Assembly: GCF_004296935.1 (NCBI RefSeq)
Contig: NZ_SCVH01000031.1
Span: 1 to 42,344, forward strand
Length of the DNA stretch: 42,344 bases
Direction of reading: 5' to 3'
Source: Reyranella sp.
Lineage (GTDB): Bacteria; Pseudomonadota; Alphaproteobacteria; Reyranellales; Reyranellaceae
Under the pieces are notes generated by a model that worked only from the letters and a program-made list of their open reading frames with translations, was not told where the DNA came from and searched no databases. The position numbers and the translations under genes were made by a program. Of the stretch, positions 31,070 to 40,273 are shown one piece after another (positions within the stretch are counted from its first letter, which is position 1; each line of letters begins with the position of its first letter).

Positions 31070-33870
31070 CGCCTGAGCCTTTGCATGATGTCGGGCAGAT
31101 GCACCTGGTCGTCCTTGTAGTTGCCGGTGAGCGCATGCATCACGAGATTGACGCCGACGCGGAACGACATCTCGCGCTGCGTCTCACCGCCCGGCGTGAC
31201 CGGCATGATGCCGCGGCCGCGCTGGTCGACCGCCCAGGCGCCGGCATAGTCGTTGGCGCCGATGATGATGGTGGTGACACCGTCGTTGACCCGGCCGCCG
31301 CCCGACTCGATCCAGATTTTTCCGCCCGCCCAGCGGCCCGGCATGTCCGACAGCAGGTAGAACGCCCGCGTGAGCACGTGATCCGGCGGCATGGCGACGA
31401 GGGGCGGCGTCTCGACGCCGGCCAGGAGACGCTTGAGGTCGGGATTTCCGCCGGCCTGCCGGTCGAAGCTGAGCTGCTGATCGCGCGTGTCGATGAAGAT
31501 GATGCCGCCGGTGCGCAGGTAGCGGTCAAGCGAAGCCGCCGCACGCGGCGACAGCGCAGGTTGCGTCGAGGTGACCGGCCAGTAGATGAAGGGATAGAGG
31601 CGGGGCTCGTCGCGTTCGAGGTCGAGCCCGACCGGGTCGGCCGGCTCCACCGAGGTGCGGTTGCGCAGGATCTCGCTCAAGCCCTCGAGGCCCGCCTTGC
31701 TGATGTCGTCGACTTCCTTGTCGCCGGTGAGAATGTAGGCGAGCCGGATGTCGAGCGAGCCCTTGAGCGCCTGCTCGATACTGAGCGGCGGCGGCCCCGG
31801 GCGGTCGCGCGTGGCCGGGCCGGCCGGGGCGGAAGGCTGTGGCTGGAATTGCGGCCGCGGCGGCGACTGCTGGGCGTCGGCATCCGGCGCGCCGCCGAAC
31901 ATGGCCAGCAGCAACAGTGCCGCCGGTGCGGCGCGGCCCAGGCGCACGGCGCGCGGCAGCAGGCCGCGCAGCCACAGCGAGATCAGGAGATCGGCCAGCA
32001 GCAGCAGGAGCGCCGCCAGCAGGAACCAGCGCGACAGGTCGGTCTCGCCACCTTCCGACAGTCTGTCGGTCGCGACGCCGCCGGGCAGCGTCAGCGGCCT
32101 GGGCGTGCCGACGCGGCCGCCGATGTTGAACGCCACCTGGGCGTTCTCGTCGCCGTAGAGGCCGGGCGGCGTGGTGGGCTTGGGCTTGAAGGTTTCGGCG
32201 GCATCGGCGGGCAAGATCTGCGCGCCGGCCGGCGGCGCGCCCAGCCGGCCAAAGCCGTCGAGCGTGCGCCACGGCTTCAGCGCCTTGTTGACGCCATCGC
32301 CGGCGACGCCGCGCGACAGCGTCACCAGCCGCTGCAGCATGTTCACGAACAGGCCGGAGAGCGAGAGGTTGCTCCATCCTGTGTTGGCGGTGGTGTGGAT
32401 CAGCACGAGATAGCCCTGGCCGCGCTTCTCGGCGGTGACCAGCGGTGTGCCGTCGGCCAGGCGTGCCCAGGTCTTGTCGGCGAGGTCGGGCGTCGGCTCG
32501 GCCAGGACCTGCTGGGAAATGCGCACGTCCTTGGGAATCGGGATTCCGAGGAAGGGGCTGTTGGCGGGAAATTCGGCGAGGGCGGTGGGTTCGCCCCAGC
32601 TCATGACGCCGCCCAGCGCGCGATCACCCAGCCGCAACCGCGTCGGCACCAGGGTGTCGGCCCCAGCGGCGAGATTGGCACCGGCGAAGCGGACCGCCAC
32701 GCCGCCGCGCTCGATCCACTTGGCGATTTCCTCGCGGTCGTTGGCCGACGGAACGGCGCCGTCGGGAATTAGCAGGACGGCGGTGTTTCGCGTGAGCACC
32801 GTCTCGAGATCGCCGATGCTGAGGCTGACGTAGGGATCGAGGGCGCGCTCGAGGAAGTAGACCTCCTGCAGCAGCGGCTGGCCGCCGGCCGTCGCGCGCT
32901 CGCCCATGATCGCTACCGGCCGGCGACGATGACGTTCGTCGAGCAGCACGGCGCTGCCGGCGCCGCCCTGCGCCTCGATATCGAGCCGCGCCATGCGGTT
33001 GCGAAGTTCAGCCGGGGCCGGCAGGACGCCTTCGCCCTGCGTGGCGCTGGCGGCGAACTCGACGTCGATGCGGGCGACGACACGGCCCTGCTCGTCGGCC
33101 GCCTGGACCGCCACCTTGCGCGGCCCGTCGGCCGCCGGCCGCAGCGCCCGGACCTTGAGGTCACGGCCTTCGGCGACCGGGGGCAGCAGCAGAAGCGGCG
33201 TGGTGGCCTGGTCGGGGACCACGACCTGCAAGCCGTCGAAGCGGCGCAGCCGTTCGGTCAGTCGCGCCGCGCCCTCGTCCTCCAGGCCATCGCTCAGCCA
33301 GACCGCATAGGCGCCGAGATCGATCTGCATCTGGTCGAGCTCGGCTGCCGCCGCGGTGCGATCGGTCGGCCAGGGCTTCGGTCGAAAAGCCCGCAGGATG
33401 GTGCGGGTTTCATCGGGCCTGAGCGCGCCGCGCCTGGCCGTCGCCTGGTCGATCGGCGTGGGCGCGGTGCCCATCAGGACGACCGTCCGGCCGCCGCGCT
33501 CGGCACGCTGGATCAGGCGCTCGGCGTGAGCGATGCGCGTCGTCCAGCCCGGCGCCGAGGACCATCCGTCGTCGATCACCAGCAGCAGCGGCCCGCGGCC
33601 GGGCAGGTCGGCCTGTGGATTGAGGAGCGGCTTTGCCACGGCCAGGATCAGCGCCGTCGCCAGCAGCAGGCGCAGCAGCAGCAGCCACCACGGCATCTTC
33701 ATCGGCGTCTGTTCGGTCGGCTCGAGGCCGACGAGCAGCCGGATTGCGGGGAAGCGCACCAGCTTGGGCAGCGGCGGGATCAGGCGCAGCAGCCAGTAGA
33801 TCACCGGCAGCGCCAGCAGCAACGCCAGCATCCCCGGCGCGGCAAAGGCGAAAGCGCCGAGACCGAGCAT
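31066..33870 (-). CDS. BatA/DUF4159 membrane protein
   Basis: A 934-residue membrane protein. The N-terminus is an aerotolerance-regulator (BatA-like) domain with two hydrophobic helices around residues 7-25 and 60-80 and PLPKLVRFPAIRLL between them. A long middle segment (about 90-600) resembles a VWA domain followed by an amidotransferase-like fold. Two helices near 628-650 and 660-675 precede a C-terminal DUF4159 domain (from about 725: IRLAYILTGDKEVDDISKAG; then YLRTGGIIFIDTRD). DUF4159 is found with MoxR/DUF58 genes; its function is not established. It lies 6 nt after the DUF58 stop. Confidence 0.9.
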   Translation of the reverse strand: MLGLGAFAFAAPGMLALLLALPVIYWLLRLIPPLPKLVRFPAIRLLVGLEPTEQTPMKMPWWLLLLRLLLATALILAVAKPLLNPQADLPGRGPLLLVIDDGWSSAPGWTTRIAHAERLIQRAERGGRTVVLMGTAPTPIDQATARRGALRPDETRTILRAFRPKPWPTDRTAAAAELDQMQIDLGAYAVWLSDGLEDEGAARLTERLRRFDGLQVVVPDQATTPLLLLPPVAEGRDLKVRALRPAADGPRKVAVQAADEQGRVVARIDVEFAASATQGEGVLPAPAELRNRMARLDIEAQGGAGSAVLLDERHRRRPVAIMGERATAGGQPLLQEVYFLERALDPYVSLSIGDLETVLTRNTAVLLIPDGAVPSANDREEIAKWIERGGVAVRFAGANLAAGADTLVPTRLRLGDRALGGVMSWGEPTALAEFPANSPFLGIPIPKDVRISQQVLAEPTPDLADKTWARLADGTPLVTAEKRGQGYLVLIHTTANTGWSNLSLSGLFVNMLQRLVTLSRGVAGDGVNKALKPWRTLDGFGRLGAPPAGAQILPADAAETFKPKPTTPPGLYGDENAQVAFNIGGRVGTPRPLTLPGGVATDRLSEGGETDLSRWFLLAALLLLLADLLISLWLRGLLPRAVRLGRAAPAALLLLAMFGGAPDADAQQSPPRPQFQPQPSAPAGPATRDRPGPPPLSIEQALKGSLDIRLAYILTGDKEVDDISKAGLEGLSEILRNRTSVEPADPVGLDLERDEPRLYPFIYWPVTSTQPALSPRAAASLDRYLRTGGIIFIDTRDQQLSFDRQAGGNPDLKRLLAGVETPPLVAMPPDHVLTRAFYLLSDMPGRWAGGKIWIESGGGRVNDGVTTIIIGANDYAGAWAVDQRGRGIMPVTPGGETQREMSFRVGVNLVMHALTGNYKDDQVHLPDIMQRLRR

Positions 33871-33876
33871 GCGCGC

Positions 33877-34773
33877 TCAGGCCGCGTTCAGCCGACGCAA
33901 GTCGGCCATCGCGAGGTAAAGAGCGAGCAGAATGGTCTGTGGCGGCCGGTCGGTGCGGTGCTGATGGACCGTCCAGTTGGCCGGCCGCGCCAGGCGGTGA
34001 AGCCCGTCCTTCTGTGCCGCCAGCCGGGCGCCATAGGCTGTGCGCACCGCTTCGACGCGGCGGATCGTATGCTGGCCCTCGGCTTCGAGGCCTTCGAACT
34101 TCACGTGGCCGTCGAACGGCAGGTCTTCTTCGGCCGGATCGAGCACCTGCACGAGATGGCCGCGCACGCCGACACTCGCGTAGTAGCGGATGATGGCTTC
34201 GATCTTGTCGAGCGGGTCCAGCCAGTCGGAAACCAGGACGATGGTGCCATGCGCCGGCAGCGGAACCATCGGCGGCAGGCTGGGCAGCGTGCGCGTGGCG
34301 TCGCGCGTTTCGTCGAACAATGTCTCGGCCACCCGCCGCACCGCCACGCGTCCCGAGGTCGGTCGCATGCCGGCGCCCAGGACCGCAACGCGTTCGCCGG
34401 CATCGGCCAGCAGGCTCGCCAGCGCCAGCGTGATCAGTTCGCCGCGCACCGCCTTGGTGTCGATGTTCTTCAACGATGCGTACTGCATCGAGGGCGAGGC
34501 ATCGCGCCACAGCCAGACGCTGGCCGCTGCCTCCCATTCGGTTTCGCGCACGAACAGGTGCCGGCTGCGCGCGCTTTGCCGCCAGTCGATCTGGCTGGCG
34601 CTGTCGCCGTCGCGGTAAGGCCGGTACTGCCAGAAAGCGTCGCCCTGTCCGACCCGGCGCCGGCCGTGGACGCCCTGGATGACGGTCGCGGCGACGCGAT
34701 CGGCCGCCACCATTAACGCGGGCAGCGTTCCAGCGAGTTCGAGCGAGCGGTGAAGGGTTGAGGGCGCGGCCAT
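33877..34773 (-). CDS. DUF58 domain protein
   Basis: ATG 34773 gives 298 residues; an upstream in-frame ATG (34833) would overlap the moxR-like stop region and adds Pro-rich non-domain sequence. The DUF58 signature is clear: GQGDAFWQYRPYRDGD near 41-56, then IDWRQSARSRHLFVRETE near 59-76, followed by a VWA-like core with DASPSM (MIDAS-like) near 88-93 and VSDWLDPLD. DUF58 proteins pair with MoxR ATPases. It lies 31 nt after the MoxR stop. Confidence 0.92.
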   Translation of the reverse strand: MAAPSTLHRSLELAGTLPALMVAADRVAATVIQGVHGRRRVGQGDAFWQYRPYRDGDSASQIDWRQSARSRHLFVRETEWEAAASVWLWRDASPSMQYASLKNIDTKAVRGELITLALASLLADAGERVAVLGAGMRPTSGRVAVRRVAETLFDETRDATRTLPSLPPMVPLPAHGTIVLVSDWLDPLDKIEAIIRYYASVGVRGHLVQVLDPAEEDLPFDGHVKFEGLEAEGQHTIRRVEAVRTAYGARLAAQKDGLHRLARPANWTVHQHRTDRPPQTILLALYLAMADLRRLNAA

Positions 34774-34804
34774 TGGCTGCGGCGCTGCAATGCCTAGGCC
34801 AGGA

Positions 34805-35818
34805 CTAGGCGAGCCGGGCGCACATCTGGGCAATCACCGCTTCGACCGTGACGCCCTCGGCGCGGGCCGAGAAATTGACCGCCATGCGATGGCGCAGGAT
34901 CGGTCCGGCCAGCGCCACGACGTCGTCGACCGACGGCGCGAGACGGCCCTGGATGATCGCGCGGGCACGGCAGGCCAGCATGAAGGCCTGGCTGGCGCGC
35001 GGGCCCGGACCCCAGGCGACGCGGTTGCGCACGACGTCGAGGTCGGAATTCTCCGGCCGGCCGGCGCGCACCAGCTTCAGGATGGCGTCGACGACGCTCT
35101 CGCCGATCGGCAGGCGCCGCACCAGGGACTGCGCGGCCATGAGGTCGGCCGGCGTCAGGGCCTGCGACGCCACCGCCGTCACGGCGCCGGTGGTGCCGAT
35201 CATGATCTGGCGCTCGGCCTCTTCGTCGGGATAGCCGACGTCGATCTGCAGCAGGAAGCGGTCCAGCTGCGCTTCGGGCAGGGGATAGGTGCCTTCCTGT
35301 TCCAGCGGATTCTGGGTCGCCAGCACATGGAACGGCGCCGGCAGGTCGTAGCGCTTGCCGGCTACGGTCACGTGTTTTTCCTGCATGCTCTGCAGCAGGG
35401 CGGACTGGGTGCGCGGGCTGGCGCGGTTGATTTCGTCGGCCATCAGCAGCTGGGCGAACACCGGGCCCTGCAGGAAGCGGAACGAGCGGCGGCCGCCGTC
35501 GCTTTCCTCCAGCACCTCCGAGCCCAGGATGTCGGCGGGCATCAGGTCGGGCGTGAACTGGATGCGCTTGGTTTCCATCCCCAGAACGATACCCAGAGTG
35601 TCCACAAGCTTGGTCTTGGCGAGGCCCGGCACGCCGATCAGCAGCAGGTGGCCGCCTGACAGCAGCGCAACGAGCGTTTGATCGATAACGTCCTGCTGGC
35701 CATAAATGACCTTGCCGATGGCTGTGCGCGCGGCGCGTAGCTGGCCGCCCAGTCGTTCGATATCGGCGAGGGCGGAGCGGGCGTCGGCGTCGGTTGCGGT
35801 CGATGTGTCGGGGGCCAC
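34805..35818 (-). CDS. MoxR family AAA+ ATPase
   Basis: A GTG at 35818 is chosen because AGGAG lies 7 nt before it and it avoids overlap with the divergent Nudix gene; the frame is open to 35989 but that would run through the neighbour's start. The 337-residue product has the MoxR layout: Walker A variant GVPGLAKTK near 61-69, Walker B LLMADEINRA near 124-133, sensor 1 ATQNPLEQEGTYPLPEAQLDRF near 163 onward, and a lid domain. It heads a four-gene unit (DUF58, DUF4159, VWA) and probably acts as an ATP-driven chaperone on the VWA partners. Confidence 0.93.
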   Translation of the reverse strand: MAPDTSTATDADARSALADIERLGGQLRAARTAIGKVIYGQQDVIDQTLVALLSGGHLLLIGVPGLAKTKLVDTLGIVLGMETKRIQFTPDLMPADILGSEVLEESDGGRRSFRFLQGPVFAQLLMADEINRASPRTQSALLQSMQEKHVTVAGKRYDLPAPFHVLATQNPLEQEGTYPLPEAQLDRFLLQIDVGYPDEEAERQIMIGTTGAVTAVASQALTPADLMAAQSLVRRLPIGESVVDAILKLVRAGRPENSDLDVVRNRVAWGPGPRASQAFMLACRARAIIQGRLAPSVDDVVALAGPILRHRMAVNFSARAEGVTVEAVIAQMCARLA

Positions 35819-35885
35819 CGGGGCGCTCCTGTGATCGATGGGACTAGGGTTGAGGGAAGCCCAGAAATGAGGCCGGAACAAGGGC

Positions 35886-36512
35886 ATGAAGGTTGACGAA
35901 ATCGTGCAGCGGGTACGCGAACGCAGCCGGCGTTTGGCATCGGGTTTGCCAGTAACCCACCCGCCCCTCGGCAGTGACTTTTCCCTCAACGGCGTCGTGC
36001 CGGTGCCGGAGAGCTACCGGCCGGCTGCGGTGCTGATGCCGCTGGTCCGCCGCGAGTCCGGCATGACGGTGCTGCTGACGCAGCGTACCGATGACATGCC
36101 GAGCCACGCCGGCCAGATCGCCTTCCCCGGCGGACGCCGGCAGATGGAGGACGCCGATGCCGTGGCGACGGCGTTGCGCGAGACCGAGGAGGAGGTGGGC
36201 CTCGCCCGGAGCTTCGTCGACGTGATCGGACCGGTCGATCTCTACCGCACCGGGACGGGCTACGAGATCACGCCGATCGTCGGCATCGTCACGCCGGGAT
36301 TCACGACCCGTGCGGATCCCCGCGAGGTCGCCGACGTCTTCGAGGTGCCGCTGGCGCACTTTCTCGACGAACGCAACCATCGCATCGACAGCCGCGTCTG
36401 GCAGGGCCGCGAACGGCGCTACTACGCCATGCCCTACGGAGAGCGCTACATCTGGGGGGCAACTGCCGGTATGCTGAAGAACCTGCATTTTGTCCTCACC
36501 GCCGGCGAGTGA
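35886..36512 (+). CDS. CoA pyrophosphatase, Nudix family
   Basis: A 208-residue Nudix hydrolase of the YeaB/NudL type, which cleaves CoA and acyl-CoA to phosphopantetheine and ADP. The family motif LLTQRTDDMPSHAGQIAFPGG near 63-83 precedes the Nudix box G..E..TALRETEEEVGL (about 83-105), with the two-residue longer spacing usual in this subgroup. It is divergent from the MoxR operon, sharing 67 nt, and is followed by DUF6111 and cca, 21 nt apart. Confidence 0.94.
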   Translation: MKVDEIVQRVRERSRRLASGLPVTHPPLGSDFSLNGVVPVPESYRPAAVLMPLVRRESGMTVLLTQRTDDMPSHAGQIAFPGGRRQMEDADAVATALRETEEEVGLARSFVDVIGPVDLYRTGTGYEITPIVGIVTPGFTTRADPREVADVFEVPLAHFLDERNHRIDSRVWQGRERRYYAMPYGERYIWGATAGMLKNLHFVLTAGE

Positions 36513-36533
36513 CGCGGGCCCCGGAGTAGCCCC

Positions 36534-36767
36534 ATGCGCGTCGTACTGTTGGTCCTCGGACTGGTCATGGCGCCGACCGTCGCCTTCTTCCTGTGGGCAT
36601 GGGCGGTCAAGATCAAGCAGGAGCGCAAGATCGCCGGCACCCTGCCGGTGTGGCAGGACATGCCCATCACCTGGCTCGCCATCGCCGGCCTCGCCTGCAC
36701 GATCGCGGGCTTCGTCGTGATGTTCTTCACCCAGAATCAGGGCTACGGCGGCCTCTTCGCCCCATGA
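36534..36767 (+). CDS. DUF6111 family membrane protein
   Basis: A 77-residue protein with two transmembrane helices (about 3-24 and 46-66) joined by a basic loop (WAVKIKQERKIAGTLPVWQDMP). The pattern fits DUF6111, a small alphaproteobacterial family often just upstream of cca. Its stop overlaps the cca start as ATGA. Function unknown. Confidence 0.85.
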   Translation: MRVVLLVLGLVMAPTVAFFLWAWAVKIKQERKIAGTLPVWQDMPITWLAIAGLACTIAGFVVMFFTQNQGYGGLFAP

Positions 36768-37972
36768 AGGCAACCGGACGTCTCGAGCCGCAACCCTGGA
36801 TGGATACGCCTCAGGTGCGTGCGCTTTTCGGCTCGCTCGACCGGGCCGGTGTCGTCGTGCGCTTCGTCGGCGGTTGCGTGCGCAACGCGGTACTGGATCG
36901 CGCCATCGACGACATCGACCTGGCCGTCGACAAGCCGCCCGAGACGATCATGCGCGCGCTCACGGCTTCCCATCTCAAATCGGTGCCGACCGGCCTTAAG
37001 CACGGAACGGTGACGGCTCTCGTCGAGGGCTGCCGGTTCGAGCTGACCACCTTGCGCCGCGACGTCGAAACCGACGGCCGCCGCGCCGTCGTGGCCTTCA
37101 CCGACGATTGGCTCGAGGACGCGAGCCGGCGCGACTTCACCTTCAACGCCCTCTACGCCGATCGCGACGGCACGCTCTACGATCCCTTCGACGGCCAGAG
37201 CGATCTCGCGGCGGGTCGCGTGCGCTTCATCGGCGATGCCGACACCCGCATCGCCGAGGATCGGCTGCGCGTGCTGCGTTTTTTCCGCTTCCACGCCTGG
37301 TATGGCCGCCCGCCGCTCAACGGGCCGGGCTTCGATGCCTGCCGGCGCAATGCCGGCACGCTCGGCAGCCTGTCGGGCGAACGGATTGCCAAGGAACTGC
37401 TGCGTCTCCTCCAGGCGCCGGCGCCGGCCGATGCGCTGCAGGCGATGGCCTGTTCCGGCGCGCTCGACCACTGGCTGCCGGAATACGCCGGCGTCGCACG
37501 CCTCGAGGCCCTGATCGCGCGGGAAGACGCGCCCGATCCGCTGCGCCGGCTTGCCGCGATCCTGCCGGCCAGCGCCGATGCCACGGCGATCGGCAAGCGC
37601 CTGAAGCTCTCGACCCAGCAGGCACTGCGCCTCGAGGTCATGTTGGCAGCGGCGCCGGCCGTCGATGTCGCCGGCGGTGCGAAAGCCTGGCGGGCCGGGA
37701 TCTATCATCTTGGCGGCGGTCTCTACGCCGATCGTCTTTTGCTGGCCGTCGACGCGGCAGGCGACTGGCGGGCGGCGCTGGCCCTGGCGCGAAGCTGGAC
37801 GCCCTCGGAGCTGCCGGTGAGCGGCGGCGACGCGCTGAAGCTTGGCCTGAAACCCGGCCCTCGCGTCGGTGCGCTGATCGAGGCGGTCGAGCGCTGGTGG
37901 ATCGACGGTGATTTCTCGGCCGACCGCGACGCCTGCCTGGCCGAACTCGAGCGTCTGGCGCGTCAGACGTGA
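36764..37972 (+). CDS. cca: CCA tRNA nucleotidyltransferase
   Basis: A 402-residue class II nucleotidyltransferase that adds or repairs the 3' CCA of tRNA. Motif A is FVGGCVRNAVLD..IDDIDLAVD near 31-54 with the metal Asp pair in DIDLA. SRRDFTFNALYAD lies near 121-133, and the nucleotide-selecting EDRLRVLRFFRFHAWYG near 165-181. The C-terminal half is more divergent. The start overlaps the DUF6111 stop by 4 nt and the stop overlaps the next start (GTGA), so the three genes are translationally coupled. Confidence 0.94.
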   Translation: MKATGRLEPQPWMDTPQVRALFGSLDRAGVVVRFVGGCVRNAVLDRAIDDIDLAVDKPPETIMRALTASHLKSVPTGLKHGTVTALVEGCRFELTTLRRDVETDGRRAVVAFTDDWLEDASRRDFTFNALYADRDGTLYDPFDGQSDLAAGRVRFIGDADTRIAEDRLRVLRFFRFHAWYGRPPLNGPGFDACRRNAGTLGSLSGERIAKELLRLLQAPAPADALQAMACSGALDHWLPEYAGVARLEALIAREDAPDPLRRLAAILPASADATAIGKRLKLSTQQALRLEVMLAAAPAVDVAGGAKAWRAGIYHLGGGLYADRLLLAVDAAGDWRAALALARSWTPSELPVSGGDALKLGLKPGPRVGALIEAVERWWIDGDFSADRDACLAELERLARQT

Positions 37973-38370
37973 TTCGGCCTCCGCTTACTTTCGCGCTGTG
38001 GGTCGCGATCGCGCTGCTTGTCGTGTTGAACGATGCCGTGGGCGATACCTGGATCGCGACCTCGCTCTCGGTGCGCGCGGTCGAGTGGTACAAGGTCCTG
38101 GTGCCGTTGCCCTACGTCGTGCTGATGGCCTTCATCCATGCCCGGCACACGGTGGGATCGCGCTGGTTCGAGGCGGCGCTGCTGGCAGCGCTGCTGTGGC
38201 CCGTCTCCACCGTGCTCGTCGACTTTCTCTATGTGCGGCTGACCTACGACGAGGATCCGGTCGCGTTCCTCGATCGCTTCGCCTTCTGGTGGGGCGCGCC
38301 CTATCCCTTGCTGGTGCTGACCCTGTTCGCTGCGCCGCTGCTCGCCGGGGTGGCGCTGGCACGCCGCTGA
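37969..38370 (+). CDS. small multi-pass membrane protein, hypothetical
   Basis: A GTG at 37969 overlaps the cca stop as GTGA, giving a 133-residue membrane protein with four hydrophobic helices (about 7-22, 43-58, 68-85 and 110-131). Two acidic/aromatic loops lie between them (WYKVL, LTYDEDPVAFLDRF). I do not recognise a family. Coupling to cca suggests a stable gene neighbourhood rather than a chance open frame. It is the last gene of the plus-strand unit before a 329-nt gap. Confidence 0.75.
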   Translation: MIRPPLTFALWVAIALLVVLNDAVGDTWIATSLSVRAVEWYKVLVPLPYVVLMAFIHARHTVGSRWFEAALLAALLWPVSTVLVDFLYVRLTYDEDPVAFLDRFAFWWGAPYPLLVLTLFAAPLLAGVALARR

Positions 38371-38592
38371 GCGACCGTTTTTGGCACACCTCGTTGTGCC
38401 ACGGGTTGTCCCGCTGCCTGTGCCACGGATCGCCGCCAAGTCCCTGAGCGGACGGGCGAATCGCCCCCTGATCGGCTGTGCCACTGGAACCATCTACTCG
38501 GCGTTATCGGATTTCTCCTTTCTGCGCACGGCCCTGCGGCCGCCGGCAGGGTTTGATCCGGGTCGTTTGGAAGCCCTGTTTGGGCAAAGAAA

Positions 38593-38622
38593 AACGCCCG
38601 CGGGCCGGGTCCGGCGGGCGTT
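38593..38622 (-). terminator. intrinsic terminator of hemF/trmL
   Basis: AACGCCCGC (38593-38601) and GCGGGCGTT (38614-38622) form a perfect 9-bp stem with a 12-nt G/C loop. On the minus strand TTTTCTTT follows. It lies about 80 nt past the hemF stop and should end the trmL-hemF transcript. Confidence 0.85.
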
Positions 38623-38669
38623 GACTGGGGCGGGACGAAAAACGCCCATTCTAGATATATTTGTAGCCT

Positions 38670-38690
38670 AAACCTGCTGAACTTGCAAGT
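38670..38690 (-). repeat. copy 2 of the 21-nt repeat (first copy 3053-3073)
   Basis: Read on the minus strand from 38690 to 38670 this equals the 3053-3073 sequence exactly. It lies 10 nt after the hemF stop codon and before its terminator, so it would be transcribed in the hemF 3' untranslated region. The palindromic core is 10 bp here (ACTTGCAAGT). Confidence 0.7.
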
Positions 38691-38699
38691 ATTATATCG

Positions 38700-39635
38700 C
38701 TACGGCCAGCGCGCCTCCGGCGGCAGCGACATCAGGATGGCCTCGACATTGCCGCCGGTCATCAGGCCGAATCTCGTGCCGCGGTCGTGCAGCAGGTTGA
38801 ATTCGACGTAGCGGCCGCGGCGCACCAGCTGGTGCTCGCGCTCGGCTGCGGTCCACGGCTCGTCCATGTGGCGGCGTACCAGCTTGGGATAGATGTCGAG
38901 AAAGGTCTCGCCCACGTCGCGCGTGAAGGCGAGATCGCGGACATGATCGCCGCTATCGAGATAGTCGTAGAAGATACCGCCCACGCCGCGCGGTTCGCCG
39001 CGATGCGGGAGGTAGAAGTATTCGTCGCACCATTCCTTGAAGCGCGGATAGTAAGAGGCATCGTGCCGGTCGCACGTCGCTTTGAACGCGGCGTGGAAGT
39101 CGCGCGTGTCCGGTTCGTGCGGCGTCATGGGCGTGAGGTCGCCGCCGCCGCCGAACCAGGCACGCGTGGTCACGATGAAGCGTGTGTTCATGTGCACCGC
39201 CGGCACCTTGGGCGAGCGCAGGTGGGCGACCAGCGAAATGCCCGAGGCGAAGAAGCGCGGATCCTCGGCGGCGCCGGGAATTTGACTCCGGAACTCCGGA
39301 CTGAACTCGCCGAACACGGTCGAGACGTTGACGCCCACCTTCTCGAACACGCGGCCATGCATGATCGCCATGGTCCCGCCGCCGCGGTCCTCGCCGTCGG
39401 GACCTTCCTCGCGCCGCCATTCCTTGCGCAGGAAACGGCCGGCCGGCAGCTCTTCGTGCGTGCCGGAAAGCTCGTCCTCGATTTTCTCGAATTCTGCGCA
39501 GATGCGGTTGCGCAGGGTTCCGAACCAGTGCCGTGCGGTGTCCTTCCAACGGAGGACAGTCGCTTCGTCGGGCAGCGGCGAGGGCCCGTTTGGGCCGGTC
39601 GCGGTACGAGGGGCGGGAGAGGGGGATTTGCTCAT
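38700..39635 (-). CDS. hemF: coproporphyrinogen III oxidase, oxygen-dependent
   Basis: A 311-residue cytoplasmic enzyme that converts coproporphyrinogen III to protoporphyrinogen IX using O2, in haem synthesis. Family motifs are plentiful: [19 protein letters not shown] near 85-103, FVTT-type [12 protein letters not shown] near 158-169, a conserved His-rich [19 protein letters not shown] near 193-211, [10 protein letters not shown] near 217, and the C-terminal [15 protein letters not shown] near 277-291. Its ATG overlaps the trmL stop as ATGA, so it is the second gene of a trmL-hemF unit. Confidence 0.96.
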   Translation of the reverse strand: MSKSPSPAPRTATGPNGPSPLPDEATVLRWKDTARHWFGTLRNRICAEFEKIEDELSGTHEELPAGRFLRKEWRREEGPDGEDRGGGTMAIMHGRVFEKVGVNVSTVFGEFSPEFRSQIPGAAEDPRFFASGISLVAHLRSPKVPAVHMNTRFIVTTRAWFGGGGDLTPMTPHEPDTRDFHAAFKATCDRHDASYYPRFKEWCDEYFYLPHRGEPRGVGGIFYDYLDSGDHVRDLAFTRDVGETFLDIYPKLVRRHMDEPWTAAEREHQLVRRGRYVEFNLLHDRGTRFGLMTGGNVEAILMSLPPEARWP

Positions 39636-40102
39636 GGGGCTCGCGGAAAACCCGCGGTCTGGCGCAGGCCCTCACTCAATACCATTGCCGCCGCCAGCGC
39701 GACATTGAGCGAGCGGGCGCCTGGATGCAGGGGGATGCGCACCCGGAGGTCGGCGGCGTCATGGACGTCGGACGGCACGCCGGCGCTTTCGCGGCCGAGC
39801 AGCAGTGTATCGCCGGCCTGGAAGACGACGTCGGGGAAGGTGGAACCGCCCGCGGTCGTCAGCAGGACCAGCCGTCTGGCCGGACGGGTCCCGAGCCGGG
39901 TCTGTTGGAAACCGGTCCAGGAGGCATGCCGGACGATGGTCGCCAGGTCGTAGTAGTCCATGGCGGCTCGGCGGATGCGCTTGTCGTCGACCGGGAAGCC
40001 GCAGGGTTCGATGATGTCGAGGGGGACGCCCAGGCCGGCGGAGAGGCGAATGAAGGCGCCGAGATTCTGTGGGATATCGGGCTGGAACAGGGCTAGGCGC
40101 AT
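39632..40102 (-). CDS. trmL: tRNA (cytidine/uridine-34-2'-O)-methyltransferase
   Basis: A 156-residue SPOUT methyltransferase that methylates the ribose of the wobble base in certain tRNA-Leu. ATG 40102 is chosen because [20 protein letters not shown] is the family's N-terminus; an upstream in-frame start (40141) adds unrelated residues. The knot motifs [11 protein letters not shown] near 97-107 and [21 protein letters not shown] near 118-138 are clear. It is the first gene before hemF and is divergent from petA. Confidence 0.93.
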   Translation of the reverse strand: MRLALFQPDIPQNLGAFIRLSAGLGVPLDIIEPCGFPVDDKRIRRAAMDYYDLATIVRHASWTGFQQTRLGTRPARRLVLLTTAGGSTFPDVVFQAGDTLLLGRESAGVPSDVHDAADLRVRIPLHPGARSLNVALAAAMVLSEGLRQTAGFPRAP

Positions 40103-40208
40103 GGGCAATTCTACTCCCCGTCCGCGTCGCGAAAGCACCATCCGTGCGGCACGCTGTCACAGAATGCCGCGCCCCATGCCGCGTTACGGGCCTGCGACCA
40201 ACAGAGCC

Positions 40209-40238
40209 TTGAAACATAAGGGGCTTTCGCGCTCTAAA
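40209..40238 (+). promoter_or_regulatory. candidate sigma-70-type promoter of the pet operon
   Basis: TTGAAA (40209-40214) and TCTAAA (40233-40238), spaced by 18 nt, lie 35 nt before petA in the 171-nt divergent gap with trmL. Both hexamers are near consensus in part, but alphaproteobacterial promoters are loose and no experimental support is visible. Confidence 0.3.
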
Positions 40239-40273
40239 GGCGGTATCTCCTCGGGGGGTGGAAAGAGAAGACA

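Larger units (their letters stand above)
38371..38699. other. 329-nt spacer with TGTGCCAC repeats, terminator and 21-nt repeat
   Basis: No gene is supported here. The segment contains a small hairpin TGGCACA/TGTGCCA (38382-38388/38395-38401), three copies of TGTGCCAC (38395, 38419, 38477), the hemF terminator (38593-38622) and the second copy of the 21-nt repeat (38670-38690). It separates the convergent cca and hemF units. Confidence 0.6.

Noticed and set aside
35819-35989. Longer N-terminus for the MoxR ATPase
   Set aside because: It would cross the Nudix gene start on the other strand; the GTG at 35818 has AGGAG at proper spacing and gives the usual MoxR length.
38382-38401. Sigma-54 promoter (TGGCAC...TTGT)
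   Set aside because: The spacing between the GG and the expected GC element is wrong, and no plus-strand gene follows.
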